In this document: positions 1-6,670 of the stretch, piece by piece
How the letters are laid out: every line of letters begins with the position of its first letter
How positions within the stretch are numbered: the stretch's first letter is position 1
NCBI GenBank assembly: GCA_943331195.2
Contig: CALQKQ020000118.1
Span: 1 to 9,266, forward strand
DNA from: Akkermansia muciniphila
Lineage (GTDB): Bacteria; Verrucomicrobiota; Verrucomicrobiia; Verrucomicrobiales; V1-33
Length of the DNA stretch: 9,266 nucleotides
Reading direction: 5' to 3'
Program-made: the position numbers and the translations under genes
The notes under the pieces: model-generated
What the model saw: only the letters and a program-made list of their open reading frames with translations
The model's database searches: none
Told to the model about the DNA's origin: nothing

Positions 1-1533
1 AACTTCGGCCTCTCCCAAGAACACGCCCCCCTTCACCCCGGCTCCCGCTGCCACCTCCGCTTCGACGACACCAACCCCGCCAAAGAAGACCTCGAATACG
101 TCGAAAGCATCCAACAAGACGTCCGCTGGCTCGGCTTCGACTGGGGCCCCCACCTCCACCACGCCAGCGACTACTTCGAGCAAATCCACGCCTTCGCCCT
201 CGAACTCATCCACAAAGGCCTCGCCTACGTCTGCGACCTCCCCGTCGAAGCCGTCCGCGCCTCCCGCGGCTCCCTCACCGAACCCGGCCAAAATAGCCCC
301 TTCCGCGACCGCAGCCCCCAAGAAAATCTCGCCCTCTTCGCCCACATGCGCGACGGCGCCTTCCCCGACGGCTCCCGCACCCTCCGCGCCAAAATCGACA
401 TGGCCTCCCCCAACATGAACCTGCGGGACCCCGTGCTCTATCGCATCAAAAAGGTGCCCCACGACCGCACCGGCGACGCCTGGTGCATCTACCCCATCTA
501 CGACATGGCCCACGGCTATTCCGACGCCATCGAGGGCATCACCCACAGCATCTGCACCCTCGAATTCGAAGCCCATCGCCCCCTCTACGACTGGCTCCTC
601 GAACACTCCAGCGCCCCCTGCCACCCCCGCCAAATCGAGTTCTCCCGCCTCAACCTCACCTACACCGTGATGAGCAAACGCAAGCTCCTCGAACTCGTCG
701 AGCGCTCCCTCGTCGACGGCTGGGACGACCCCCGTATGCCCACCCTCTCCGGCCTCCGCCGCCGCGGCTACACCCCCTCCGGCATCCGCTCCTTCTGCCA
801 CAACATCGGCGTCACCAAATACAACAGCGTCACCGACATGGGCCTCCTCGAAGCCGCCCTCCGCGACGACCTCAACCAATCCGCCCCCCGCTTCCTCGGC
901 GTCCTCCGCCCCCTCAAATTCACCATCACCAACTGGCCCGAAGGTCACATCGAACACCTCGAAGCCGCCAATAACCCCGCCGACCCCACCGCCGGCTCCC
1001 GCCTCCTCCCCTGCACCGGCGACCTCCTCATCGAGCAAGACGACTTCATGGAAGAACCCTCCCCAGGCTACTTCCGCCTCGCCCCCGGCCGCAGCGCCCG
1101 CCTCCGCCACGGCTACAACGTCACCTGCCAAGAAATCATCAAAAACGACCTCGGCCAAGTCGTCGAACTCCGCGGCCCCTACGACCCCGCCAGCCGCGAC
1201 ACCAAACCCAAAAAAGGCACCGCCGTCATCCACTGGCTCAGCGCCCCCCACGCCCTCCCCGCCCAAGTCCGCCTCTACGACCGCCTCCTCACCGTCCCCG
1301 ACCCCGCCGACATCCCCCCAGGCACCGACTGGACCACTACCCTCAATCCTCAATCCCTCGAAATCCTCAACCACGCCCGCGTCGAACCCGCCTCCCTCAC
1401 CGCCCCCGGCACCTTCCAATTCGAACGCCTCGGCTACTTCTGCCAAGACTCCCGCCACTCCTCCCCCGCCCACCCCGTCCTCAACCGCACCGTCACCCTC
1501 AAAGACACCTGGGCCAAACCCAAACAAACCTAA
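1..1533 (+). CDS. glnS: Glutaminyl-tRNA synthetase (GlnRS), 5' end missing
   Basis: This enzyme charges tRNA(Gln) with glutamine using ATP in the cytoplasm (class I aminoacyl-tRNA synthetase). The frame is open from base 1 and stops with TAA at 1531-1533, giving 510 codons. By recalled alignment the first codon matches about residue 51 of the E. coli enzyme, so the HIGH signature lies just outside the left edge. Visible landmarks are RFDDTNPAKEDLEYVESI (from codon 20), LRAKIDMASP, DPVLYRIK, WCIYPIYD (codons 161-168, with Tyr167 matching the glutamine-contacting Tyr211 of E. coli), the KMSKS-type signature VMSKR (codons 223-227), DDPRMPTLSGLRRRGY, and the C-terminal anticodon-binding beta-barrels ending in YFCQDSRHS and LKDTWAK. 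Relative to E. coli there are about five extra residues before RFDDTNP. An internal ATG at 346 is not the start, because conserved sequence continues upstream of it. The coding strand is extremely C-rich at third positions. Having GlnRS suggests direct charging of tRNA(Gln), though an amidotransferase elsewhere is not excluded. Confidence 0.98.
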   Translation, partial: NFGLSQEHAPLHPGSRCHLRFDDTNPAKEDLEYVESIQQDVRWLGFDWGPHLHHASDYFEQIHAFALELIHKGLAYVCDLPVEAVRASRGSLTEPGQNSPFRDRSPQENLALFAHMRDGAFPDGSRTLRAKIDMASPNMNLRDPVLYRIKKVPHDRTGDAWCIYPIYDMAHGYSDAIEGITHSICTLEFEAHRPLYDWLLEHSSAPCHPRQIEFSRLNLTYTVMSKRKLLELVERSLVDGWDDPRMPTLSGLRRRGYTPSGIRSFCHNIGVTKYNSVTDMGLLEAALRDDLNQSAPRFLGVLRPLKFTITNWPEGHIEHLEAANNPADPTAGSRLLPCTGDLLIEQDDFMEEPSPGYFRLAPGRSARLRHGYNVTCQEIIKNDLGQVVELRGPYDPASRDTKPKKGTAVIHWLSAPHALPAQVRLYDRLLTVPDPADIPPGTDWTTTLNPQSLEILNHARVEPASLTAPGTFQFERLGYFCQDSRHSSPAHPVLNRTVTLKDTWAKPKQT

Positions 1534-1869
1534 CCACCCATCCCAGCCCCCAGCCCAGCTCAGTCACTCCTAGCCCAATCGCCATGTTTAAAAAATAAAC
1601 ATCGCGCCGCCGCGCGCCGCTCACGGCATATGTATTTGTATAGAAAAGAAACCCCCGGTGGCTATTTATTGGCAATTTCGAATAATATTCCTCTCAAATA
1701 CCGCGACCCCAATGGCACCGTTCATGCCATTAGTCCGGTACTTCTTCCTTGAGAACATCCACCAACCCAACCCCATCGAAGTTCCATCCAACGTGTAAGC
1801 CGACAGCAACCGTGAAGCCAAACATGGCAGATTCGGGGCCCCTTTCAGTGTCCTGAAAATCAATGAATC
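1534..1869. other. Intergenic region between glnS and the two-gene operon, no convincing gene
   Basis: This 336-base gap starts C-rich with CCCAG-type short repeats, then turns AT-rich after about 1584. It contains an AT stem-loop (1584-1602) and a very GC-rich alternating tract (about 1603-1620). On the minus strand a 72-codon frame (1884-1666) runs through most of it and overlaps the first 15 bases of the next gene. Its product includes LGWWMFSRKKYRTNG, which I do not recognise, and its start has no ribosome-binding site, so I do not call it. The promoter of the downstream operon must lie here or further upstream, but I see no convincing -35/-10 pair. Confidence 0.6.
1584..1602 (+). terminator. 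Possible stem-loop downstream of glnS
   Basis: Perfect inverted repeat ATGTTTA (1584-1590) and TAAACAT (1596-1602) around an AAAAA loop, 50 bases after the glnS stop. The position suits an end-of-transcript structure. However, the stem is only 7 pairs with a single G-C pair, and no U-run follows, so it is not a canonical intrinsic terminator. It could equally be a small operator or a chance palindrome. Confidence 0.25.
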
Positions 1870-3195
1870 ATGAAAATCATTCACTACGTCCCGCCACTCG
1901 TTGCGCTGCTCATCGCGGCGGCATGGCTGACTAGCTTGCGAGTCTCGAACCGCGCCCTGGAGCAGAATAATATCTCTCTTGAGACAAAGATCGCGGCATC
2001 CCGCAATTCCTTGGTGTTCCAGAATGAACGCGCCCGAGCCGGGGCGAAAAGCGTCAAGGCGAAGCGCGAGGAGAAACCTTCGGAAAATGAGATCAAGCCC
2101 TCGGCCGACTGGGTGAGCACCTCTCGGGATTGGAACAAACTCGTTCTCTTCAACAATAATGAGGGAGCAAGATTTAATCTTACATCGGCCTGTAGAAGGC
2201 TCGAAAACCTGGCCTCCGAGATGAGTGGAGACGAACTCGCGAGTGCCTTTACGGAAATGGCCGCACTACCTGTCGAAGCAGAATTTCGCAATTACCTCGA
2301 ATCGGTGATGCTGGACCAGCTCAAAAAGAAAAATCCCGAATTTGCCTTCAGCGCATACCTTGCCAAATGCCAGAATGAAGCTACTAGCCCGATCAAAATG
2401 GGGGATTTCCATGAATGGCTTGCGCGAGATCCCGCCGCTGCCACGACCTGGTATGAGAGGCAAGTCGCCGCAGATGTTTTCGATAAGACTCTCGACGGAA
2501 AAACTCCCACCATGATACCGTTTGAATCGGCATTCATCATGTCCCTGCTCACATCCGATCCAGCTGCCGCCGCGCAACGGATGAACACTATTCCGCCAGA
2601 CTTGCGCGGCAGTTTAGGTGCTTACATGTGGAGCGTTCCCAAAGAGAATAGCATGGCTTTCGTTGACCTCCTTCGCAAATCAATGCCCATGGAGGAATAT
2701 ATGGCCATACTGAGAGACAACAGTTTGACTGAGTATAATTTCCGCTTTAATAGTGATAACAATCCAAAAGACATTCAAAAGAACCTGAATCGTCTCGGCT
2801 TCAGCCCTGAAGAGCGGTCCACCCTCATGGCACAGCACTTTGCGCAGCTTGCGAAGTATCGCGCCATGAGAGACAAAGGCAATACCCCGTCCCGCGAAAA
2901 ATTCGACGACCAACGCACACGGATCCAAGCGATCGACCCCTCCTCGGCTGATCGAGCAACCGGCGTGGCCCTGCAAAGTTACCTTGAAAACGCCAAAACT
3001 ACTGGCGCTCAGGAGTTTGTCGAGAAGATCGCGACTGATTACCATGATGCAGGTGCCGGAGACGAACTATTGGTTCCATTGATTGAGGGCAGCGCGAACG
3101 CCAGTATCTCTTATCCAAAGGACAGAGCGCGGGTGCTGGCGACGAAGATCTCGGATGAAGGACTCCGTGAAGAACTGCTGCAAAAGCTCAATTGA
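1870..3195 (+). CDS. Membrane-anchored alpha-helical protein with DPAAA motifs, function unknown
   Basis: The product has 441 residues. An N-terminal hydrophobic helix (about residues 7-23, PPLVALLIAAAWL) is followed by a charged, probably coiled-coil stretch (about 25-70) and then a long, mostly helical body. This predicts a single-pass inner-membrane protein with its bulk probably periplasmic. The body contains two DPAAA-type motifs, RDPAAATTWY (from residue 186) and SDPAAAAQRM (from 229), resembling the helical-hairpin repeats seen in many uncharacterised verrucomicrobial proteins. No catalytic motif is visible. The ATG at 1870 is the first possible start, because an in-frame TGA sits at 1864-1866. 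No Shine-Dalgarno sequence is visible. The stop lies 3 bases before the next ATG, so the two genes are almost certainly co-transcribed. They share architecture and may be diverged paralogues. Codon use is balanced, unlike the C-saturated glnS upstream. Confidence 0.85.
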   Translation: MKIIHYVPPLVALLIAAAWLTSLRVSNRALEQNNISLETKIAASRNSLVFQNERARAGAKSVKAKREEKPSENEIKPSADWVSTSRDWNKLVLFNNNEGARFNLTSACRRLENLASEMSGDELASAFTEMAALPVEAEFRNYLESVMLDQLKKKNPEFAFSAYLAKCQNEATSPIKMGDFHEWLARDPAAATTWYERQVAADVFDKTLDGKTPTMIPFESAFIMSLLTSDPAAAAQRMNTIPPDLRGSLGAYMWSVPKENSMAFVDLLRKSMPMEEYMAILRDNSLTEYNFRFNSDNNPKDIQKNLNRLGFSPEERSTLMAQHFAQLAKYRAMRDKGNTPSREKFDDQRTRIQAIDPSSADRATGVALQSYLENAKTTGAQEFVEKIATDYHDAGAGDELLVPLIEGSANASISYPKDRARVLATKISDEGLREELLQKLN

Positions 3196-3198
3196 AGC

Positions 3199-4431
3199 AT
3201 GAAGCGGTCCCTTGTCATTTGTGCTATTATGTTCATCTTCGCCGCTCTTCTGGGCTGGCGGGAAAGCCAGCAACTTTCCCGCAAGAGGGAAATCAATGCC
3301 AAACTCGCCAAAGAAGCTGCGGCCCTTCCCGGCAATAATGCCGAGTCGCCGAACGTCCTGGAGCAGCGCAAAGCGTATTTCGCCATGAAGGAACGAGTCA
3401 AAACCCTCGGCCTTGATTATTTTGCGCTATTCCGCGATTATGGTGAAAATGCTACCGGTGAATCCGGTGAGGAATTCAGGAAACTACAGGCTCAAATAAA
3501 AAGTCGTTTGGAGGAACTTGATCCCGCAGCGATCAGGCAATTCATGGATCAATGCTACAATAATCCCGACTTGAACCTGCGAATCAAGCGTGATCTCAAT
3601 GGTTATGTCCGGACTGTCTTTATCACGAAATACCCGATTGAGATGGCCAGAATGATGAGCAAGTCGCCGGAACTCTTTGGTATCGACGGTAAATCAGTGC
3701 CTGAGGAATACGTTCAAGATCCGTTTCAACATCTGGTTTACTATTTTAGCTGGGAAAAGAAAGACATTCAGACTGTCTTCCAGTGCCTCGCTGAAGCACC
3801 ACCAGAATTTCAATCCAAGTACATCAGTGGGGTCTTAGAACATTACGCCTACAGTGCTCCGAAACGCACCGAGTTGCTCGAAGCGATGAGAGCCTTCGCC
3901 TTGACACCCGAGCAGGTGGGCCTTGTGAAACGTCAGTTAAGCGAGCTCGTCTTCGGGCGTGGCGCCGCCAAGGCGACATTCATTGAAGTCTCCGATTGGC
4001 TCGAATCGGCAAATCTATCAAGCGACGAACTTGACGCTGCCACCAAGGAAATGCAGAAGAACGTGCGAGTCGGCGAAACCGGCCGATGGCTGGACTGGCT
4101 GGCAAAAAGCGAGTTGCCTGATGAAGTCTCCAAGGAACGCGCTTTCGAACTCGCCACCGCGTGGACCGGGAATGACTACCTCGCCGCCGGCAAGTGGCTC
4201 AACAGCGCACCCGACAGTCCGGAAAAATCCGCCGTCGCCAGCGCCTACGCCACCACAGTCTATCCCTACGATCCTGCGGGCGCCATGCAATGGATTCAGA
4301 CGCTGCCAGAGGGCCCCGACCGCAGCAAGGCACTGGCCACGATTTATCAAGGCATGAAGAAAAATGAGAGTTCCACGTACGATAGAACAGTTGTCGAGGC
4401 CTTCGCCCGGGAACATGGGCTTAAGGAGTAA
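3199..4431 (+). CDS. Membrane-anchored alpha-helical repeat protein, partner of the preceding gene
   Basis: The product has 410 residues. A short basic N-terminus and hydrophobic helix (about residues 4-19) are followed by a polar helical or coiled-coil region (about 21-42), then a helix-rich body. The C-terminal third holds recognisable short repeats of about 30-35 residues: WTGNDYLAAGKWLNSAPDSP (from 322) and YDPAGAMQWIQTLPEGPDRS (from 357). A more degenerate copy around 262-285 (EVSDWLESANLSSDELDAAT) and a WLDWLAKSELP segment (297-307) look related. The pattern of a Trp, a small-residue helix and a Leu-Pro or Ala-Pro turn suggests a TPR- or Sel1-like helical solenoid used for protein contacts; that is an inference. 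It starts 3 bases after the previous stop with no Shine-Dalgarno sequence, so translational coupling is likely. No enzyme motif is visible. An anchored pair could form a complex in the periplasm. Confidence 0.85.
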   Translation: MKRSLVICAIMFIFAALLGWRESQQLSRKREINAKLAKEAAALPGNNAESPNVLEQRKAYFAMKERVKTLGLDYFALFRDYGENATGESGEEFRKLQAQIKSRLEELDPAAIRQFMDQCYNNPDLNLRIKRDLNGYVRTVFITKYPIEMARMMSKSPELFGIDGKSVPEEYVQDPFQHLVYYFSWEKKDIQTVFQCLAEAPPEFQSKYISGVLEHYAYSAPKRTELLEAMRAFALTPEQVGLVKRQLSELVFGRGAAKATFIEVSDWLESANLSSDELDAATKEMQKNVRVGETGRWLDWLAKSELPDEVSKERAFELATAWTGNDYLAAGKWLNSAPDSPEKSAVASAYATTVYPYDPAGAMQWIQTLPEGPDRSKALATIYQGMKKNESSTYDRTVVEAFAREHGLKE

Positions 4432-4661
4432 TCATTGAAAAATCATTGCTTGGGAATCCGCCATCCCGACTTCAGCGGATCCATGGGGATCTCCCAGCCT
4501 TTGTTAAAACCAAAGTGAGCTAGTTGTTGTTATCTTTAGCATATCCAGCGTTCTGCTCAAGGATCAAGCCGCGCCCGCAGACCCTTGTCAACTCACGCTT
4601 TTAGGATAAACCGTGCACCGCCGCGTCGCGCCCACGACACATGTATTGCTTGGCTGTCTCT
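4432..4661. other. Convergent intergenic region with weak hairpins
   Basis: This gap separates two genes whose 3' ends face each other. It contains two competing inverted repeats: ATCCGC (4456-4461) with GCGGAT (4475-4480), and TGGGAATCC (4451-4459) with GGATCTCCCA (4487-4496), the latter with one bulged base. Neither is followed by a T-run on either strand, so a bidirectional terminator is only suggested. A short direct repeat ATCATTG occurs at 4431-4437 and 4442-4448. Short open frames on the plus strand entering the next gene look like shadows of the minus-strand gene. Confidence 0.45.
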
Positions 4662-5462
4662 TCATTTTCTCCGTTTAGCCCACACCCACATGAGGCAAAC
4701 AAATACCGCGCTGACCGCGATCCATGCCGACCATGGAATAGAGGCTATTTTTTCTCTCACCGAAGTCGGGTTTTGCTCGGGAATGGTCATGAGAGCTGCC
4801 GGTGGCGGCTCTGGTTGAGCCTTCAGCCCTGCTCGTCCTTGGGCTTCACCAAGTGGCGACTCCGTCGTTAAGGGCTGTGCCGCTACGGCAATTCCACTCC
4901 CTTTTAGCGCTTTATCCCAAAACGCCCCTTGGTCCGCCCCCATTTGTGCGATCCAAGTCGAGCGCTGCAGGCGCTGCAAACTGAGCCCCGCTCTCGTTGG
5001 ATAAACATCCACGGAAAGCACCACCAGCTCCGGCCCCTCACTCCAAAGCATCACCTGTTTTTTCGGATCTGACGCATCTTCAAAGCTGGGAACATCCTTC
5101 ACCCACGTGCCCTCTCCTAATTTTTGGCGCAGCAGGTCAGCGATGTGAACGAACAACTTGGAGGCAGCCTCAGGCGCTAAAGAAGCATCCTCGCACCAGT
5201 AGGTCACCGATTCCAGCGCAGCTTCGTTAAACGTGGCCTTCCCTAAAAACTTGGTCTCAAACGCCTCGAGCGATTTCAGTTCCCCTGACTTCACCTCAGC
5301 ACCGGGCGCTTGGTTCGCTGGTTCTACATCTCTTGCTGCGGAGGATTGAGGCAGTGTTGTTGCCAATACTTCAAGAAGCTCCTCTTCTTCCCTTTGCGAA
5401 GCGCTTATCGAACCTAGGCTTGCTGCCAAGACGAAAGAAATGAAGCAACACTTGAGTTTCAT
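4662..5462 (-). CDS. Unrecognised envelope protein with signal peptide and C-terminal membrane anchor
   Basis: The product has 266 residues. It begins with a typical signal peptide (basic MKLK, hydrophobic core to about residue 17, likely cleavage after SISA at 21-22) followed by an acidic stretch QREEEELLE. A probably folded region spans about 60-185, with conserved-looking aromatic residues (TYWCEDASLAPEAA, MLWSEGPELVVLSVDVYPTR). A Pro/Gln-rich linker (about 200-235) leads to a C-terminal hydrophobic helix (about 243-262) capped by KRRK. This predicts a type I membrane protein with a periplasmic domain. The end resembles a sorting or anchor tail, but I see no PEP or LPXTG motif. The two cysteines at 5-6 do not form a lipobox. 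No homologue is recognised. The start is preferred because the signal peptide begins there; no Shine-Dalgarno sequence precedes it. Confidence 0.8.
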   Translation of the reverse strand: MKLKCCFISFVLAASLGSISASQREEEELLEVLATTLPQSSAARDVEPANQAPGAEVKSGELKSLEAFETKFLGKATFNEAALESVTYWCEDASLAPEAASKLFVHIADLLRQKLGEGTWVKDVPSFEDASDPKKQVMLWSEGPELVVLSVDVYPTRAGLSLQRLQRSTWIAQMGADQGAFWDKALKGSGIAVAAQPLTTESPLGEAQGRAGLKAQPEPPPAALMTIPEQNPTSVREKIASIPWSAWIAVSAVFVCLMWVWAKRRK

Positions 5463-5499
5463 GACAAATTGGCAGAGAAACTAGCTTCGATTGGGCGAA

Positions 5500-5520
5500 A
5501 TTGAAAGGCGGAATTTCAAT
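5500..5520 (-). promoter_or_regulatory. Inverted repeat upstream of the 4662-5462 gene, candidate operator or leader hairpin
   Basis: Perfect 7-base arms ATTGAAA (5500-5506) and TTTCAAT (5514-5520) flank a 7-base spacer, starting 38 bases upstream of the ATG at 5462. An overlapping repeat GAAATT/AATTTC shares the same centre. It lies in a 273-base gap (5463-5735) that holds no other supported gene. The position suits a repressor site or a 5'-leader stem. I could not identify a -10/-35 pair next to it, so function is inferred from symmetry and position only. Confidence 0.35.
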
Positions 5521-5735
5521 CCAAGGGCGAATGGATGAGTCGTCCGCGGGAAATGGCGCCGATGGCGGGGAATTCGAAAACCAACCAATCCACGGAACGA
5601 CTCCCAGCTTACCCACCATCAAGGCACCCCATTCCAGATTCACCTCAACGCGTCCGGTGCCGTCGAACGCGCAGAAAAATCGGCGCCACCCGTTCCCCTC
5701 GCGGCACCGAAACCCCTGCCCTCCCGCCACCCCTG

Positions 5736-6617
5736 CTAAAGGTGCCCAGGCGCGGCCACCCGCGACTCCTCGATCTCCTCGCGCCGATTCCGCAAAATGC
5801 GATCCGCAATCTCCCGGACCATCTCGTCGAGAAGCAGGCGCAGGTGGCTCCCCCCCCGATAGTCGCTCGGGGCAATATGCTTAATCCGATTGGCGTGCGC
5901 GCTGAGCTGATAACACTTGCGAAAGCTGCTTAAGGTCGGATCGTTAGGATTGTAGACCGCGATGGATTGCCCCCCAAACTGCTTCATCACCGTGAAGCAC
6001 GGGACGTCGGTGGGCCCGTCTCCCACATAAATCATATTCGTAAAGGGCACCGGCCGAAGCTCCGGCGGCATGTGGTCGTTGACGTCCTGGCTGAGATCGA
6101 GCAAGCCCTTGTTGATGCGGAAAAGGTATTGCGTCTTTTGCGTGTGCGAAATCACCCGCTTGGGGAAGGTGATGCGGCCCTTGGAATCCGTGGCAAACTC
6201 GCAGCCAAAAATCTCCTTCACATACGGCTTCAGCGCGCTGCCCTCAATCAAGGCCTTCATGCCACTCGAAAGGATATAGTGCTCAATGCGAATGCCAATC
6301 GCCCGATGGGCCTCGCTGAGCAGGGAATGCAGCTCCGTGAACATCTCCGGAAGACCCGGATAAAATTTCAAGTTAGCACCCAGGCGCACCAATTCCTCAT
6401 TGGTGGGCGGGTCCATCGGGAGCGAATCCAACAATGTTTTAAGATAGGCTAACTCGCTCTCCCAACCCTCCTCGCGCACCAGGTACTGGCTCTTTTTCCA
6501 AAAAGCCGCTGGGTCAATGCCGTAGGCCGGAAACAGCACCTCGTCCTGCATGTAAGTCGGACTGAGCGTCTGATCGTAGTCGTACACGATCGCAATGGTC
6601 GTTTGGGGAAGAGACAT
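5736..6617 (-). CDS. HAD-superfamily hydrolase (predicted phosphatase)
   Basis: The product has 293 residues, likely a cytoplasmic phosphotransferase or phosphatase working through an aspartyl-phosphate intermediate. The haloacid-dehalogenase motifs appear in order: motif I YDYDQT (residues 12-17, nucleophile Asp13 and acid/base Asp15), motif II YILSSGM (114-120, Ser117/118), a lysine region for motif III (HTQKTQYLF, Lys161 the best candidate), and motif IV VGDGPTDVPCF (198-208, Mg-binding Asp200 and Asp204). The helical insertion between motifs I and II (about 20-110) is a C1-type cap, and FYPGLPEMF (85-93) is typical of phosphoserine-phosphatase-like HADs. The substrate cannot be read from the sequence. 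The start is supported by its distance from motif I; no Shine-Dalgarno sequence is seen. The SDR gene lies 53 bases upstream on the same strand, so an operon is possible. Near the 3' end the coding strand has a run of eight G (5857-5850) encoding Arg-Gly-Gly. Confidence 0.93.
   Translation of the reverse strand: MSLPQTTIAIVYDYDQTLSPTYMQDEVLFPAYGIDPAAFWKKSQYLVREEGWESELAYLKTLLDSLPMDPPTNEELVRLGANLKFYPGLPEMFTELHSLLSEAHRAIGIRIEHYILSSGMKALIEGSALKPYVKEIFGCEFATDSKGRITFPKRVISHTQKTQYLFRINKGLLDLSQDVNDHMPPELRPVPFTNMIYVGDGPTDVPCFTVMKQFGGQSIAVYNPNDPTLSSFRKCYQLSAHANRIKHIAPSDYRGGSHLRLLLDEMVREIADRILRNRREEIEESRVAAPGHL
5850..5857. repeat. C8/G8 homopolymer inside the HAD gene
   Basis: Eight consecutive C on the plus strand (G8 on the coding strand) within codons for Arg254-Gly255-Gly256 of the HAD protein, about 40 codons before its stop. 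Runs of this length can slip during replication. The frame is intact here. Confidence 0.9.
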
Positions 6618-6670
6618 AGTTAGAAAAAACGCAGAAAAACCTTAAGCTCGATCAGTGCCGCCAAGCCATC

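Noticed and set aside
483..974. 163-codon plus-strand frame inside glnS
   Set aside because: It overlaps glnS in another frame, is dominated by Pro, Arg and His from C-rich codons, and has no recognisable domain.
2680..3401. Minus-strand frames of 60-120 codons across the two-gene operon
   Set aside because: They are antisense to strongly supported membrane-anchored proteins, have no domain or signal, and have lengths expected by chance.
4499..4515. CTTTG/CAAAG hairpin in the convergent gap
   Set aside because: A 5-base stem with an AT-rich loop and no T-run is within chance expectation.
4585..5230. Plus-strand short frames across the 4662-5462 gene and its downstream gap
   Set aside because: They lie antisense to the signal-peptide protein and have no ribosome-binding site or recognisable sequence.
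5371..5730. 119-codon minus-strand frame between the HAD gene and the envelope-protein gene
   Set aside because: It overlaps the start of the envelope gene by 92 bases in another frame, has no recognisable motif, and its composition looks like an intergenic shadow.
5501..5933. Plus-strand frames running into the HAD gene
   Set aside because: They are antisense to the HAD gene for most of their length and give low-complexity Pro/Arg/Ser protein.
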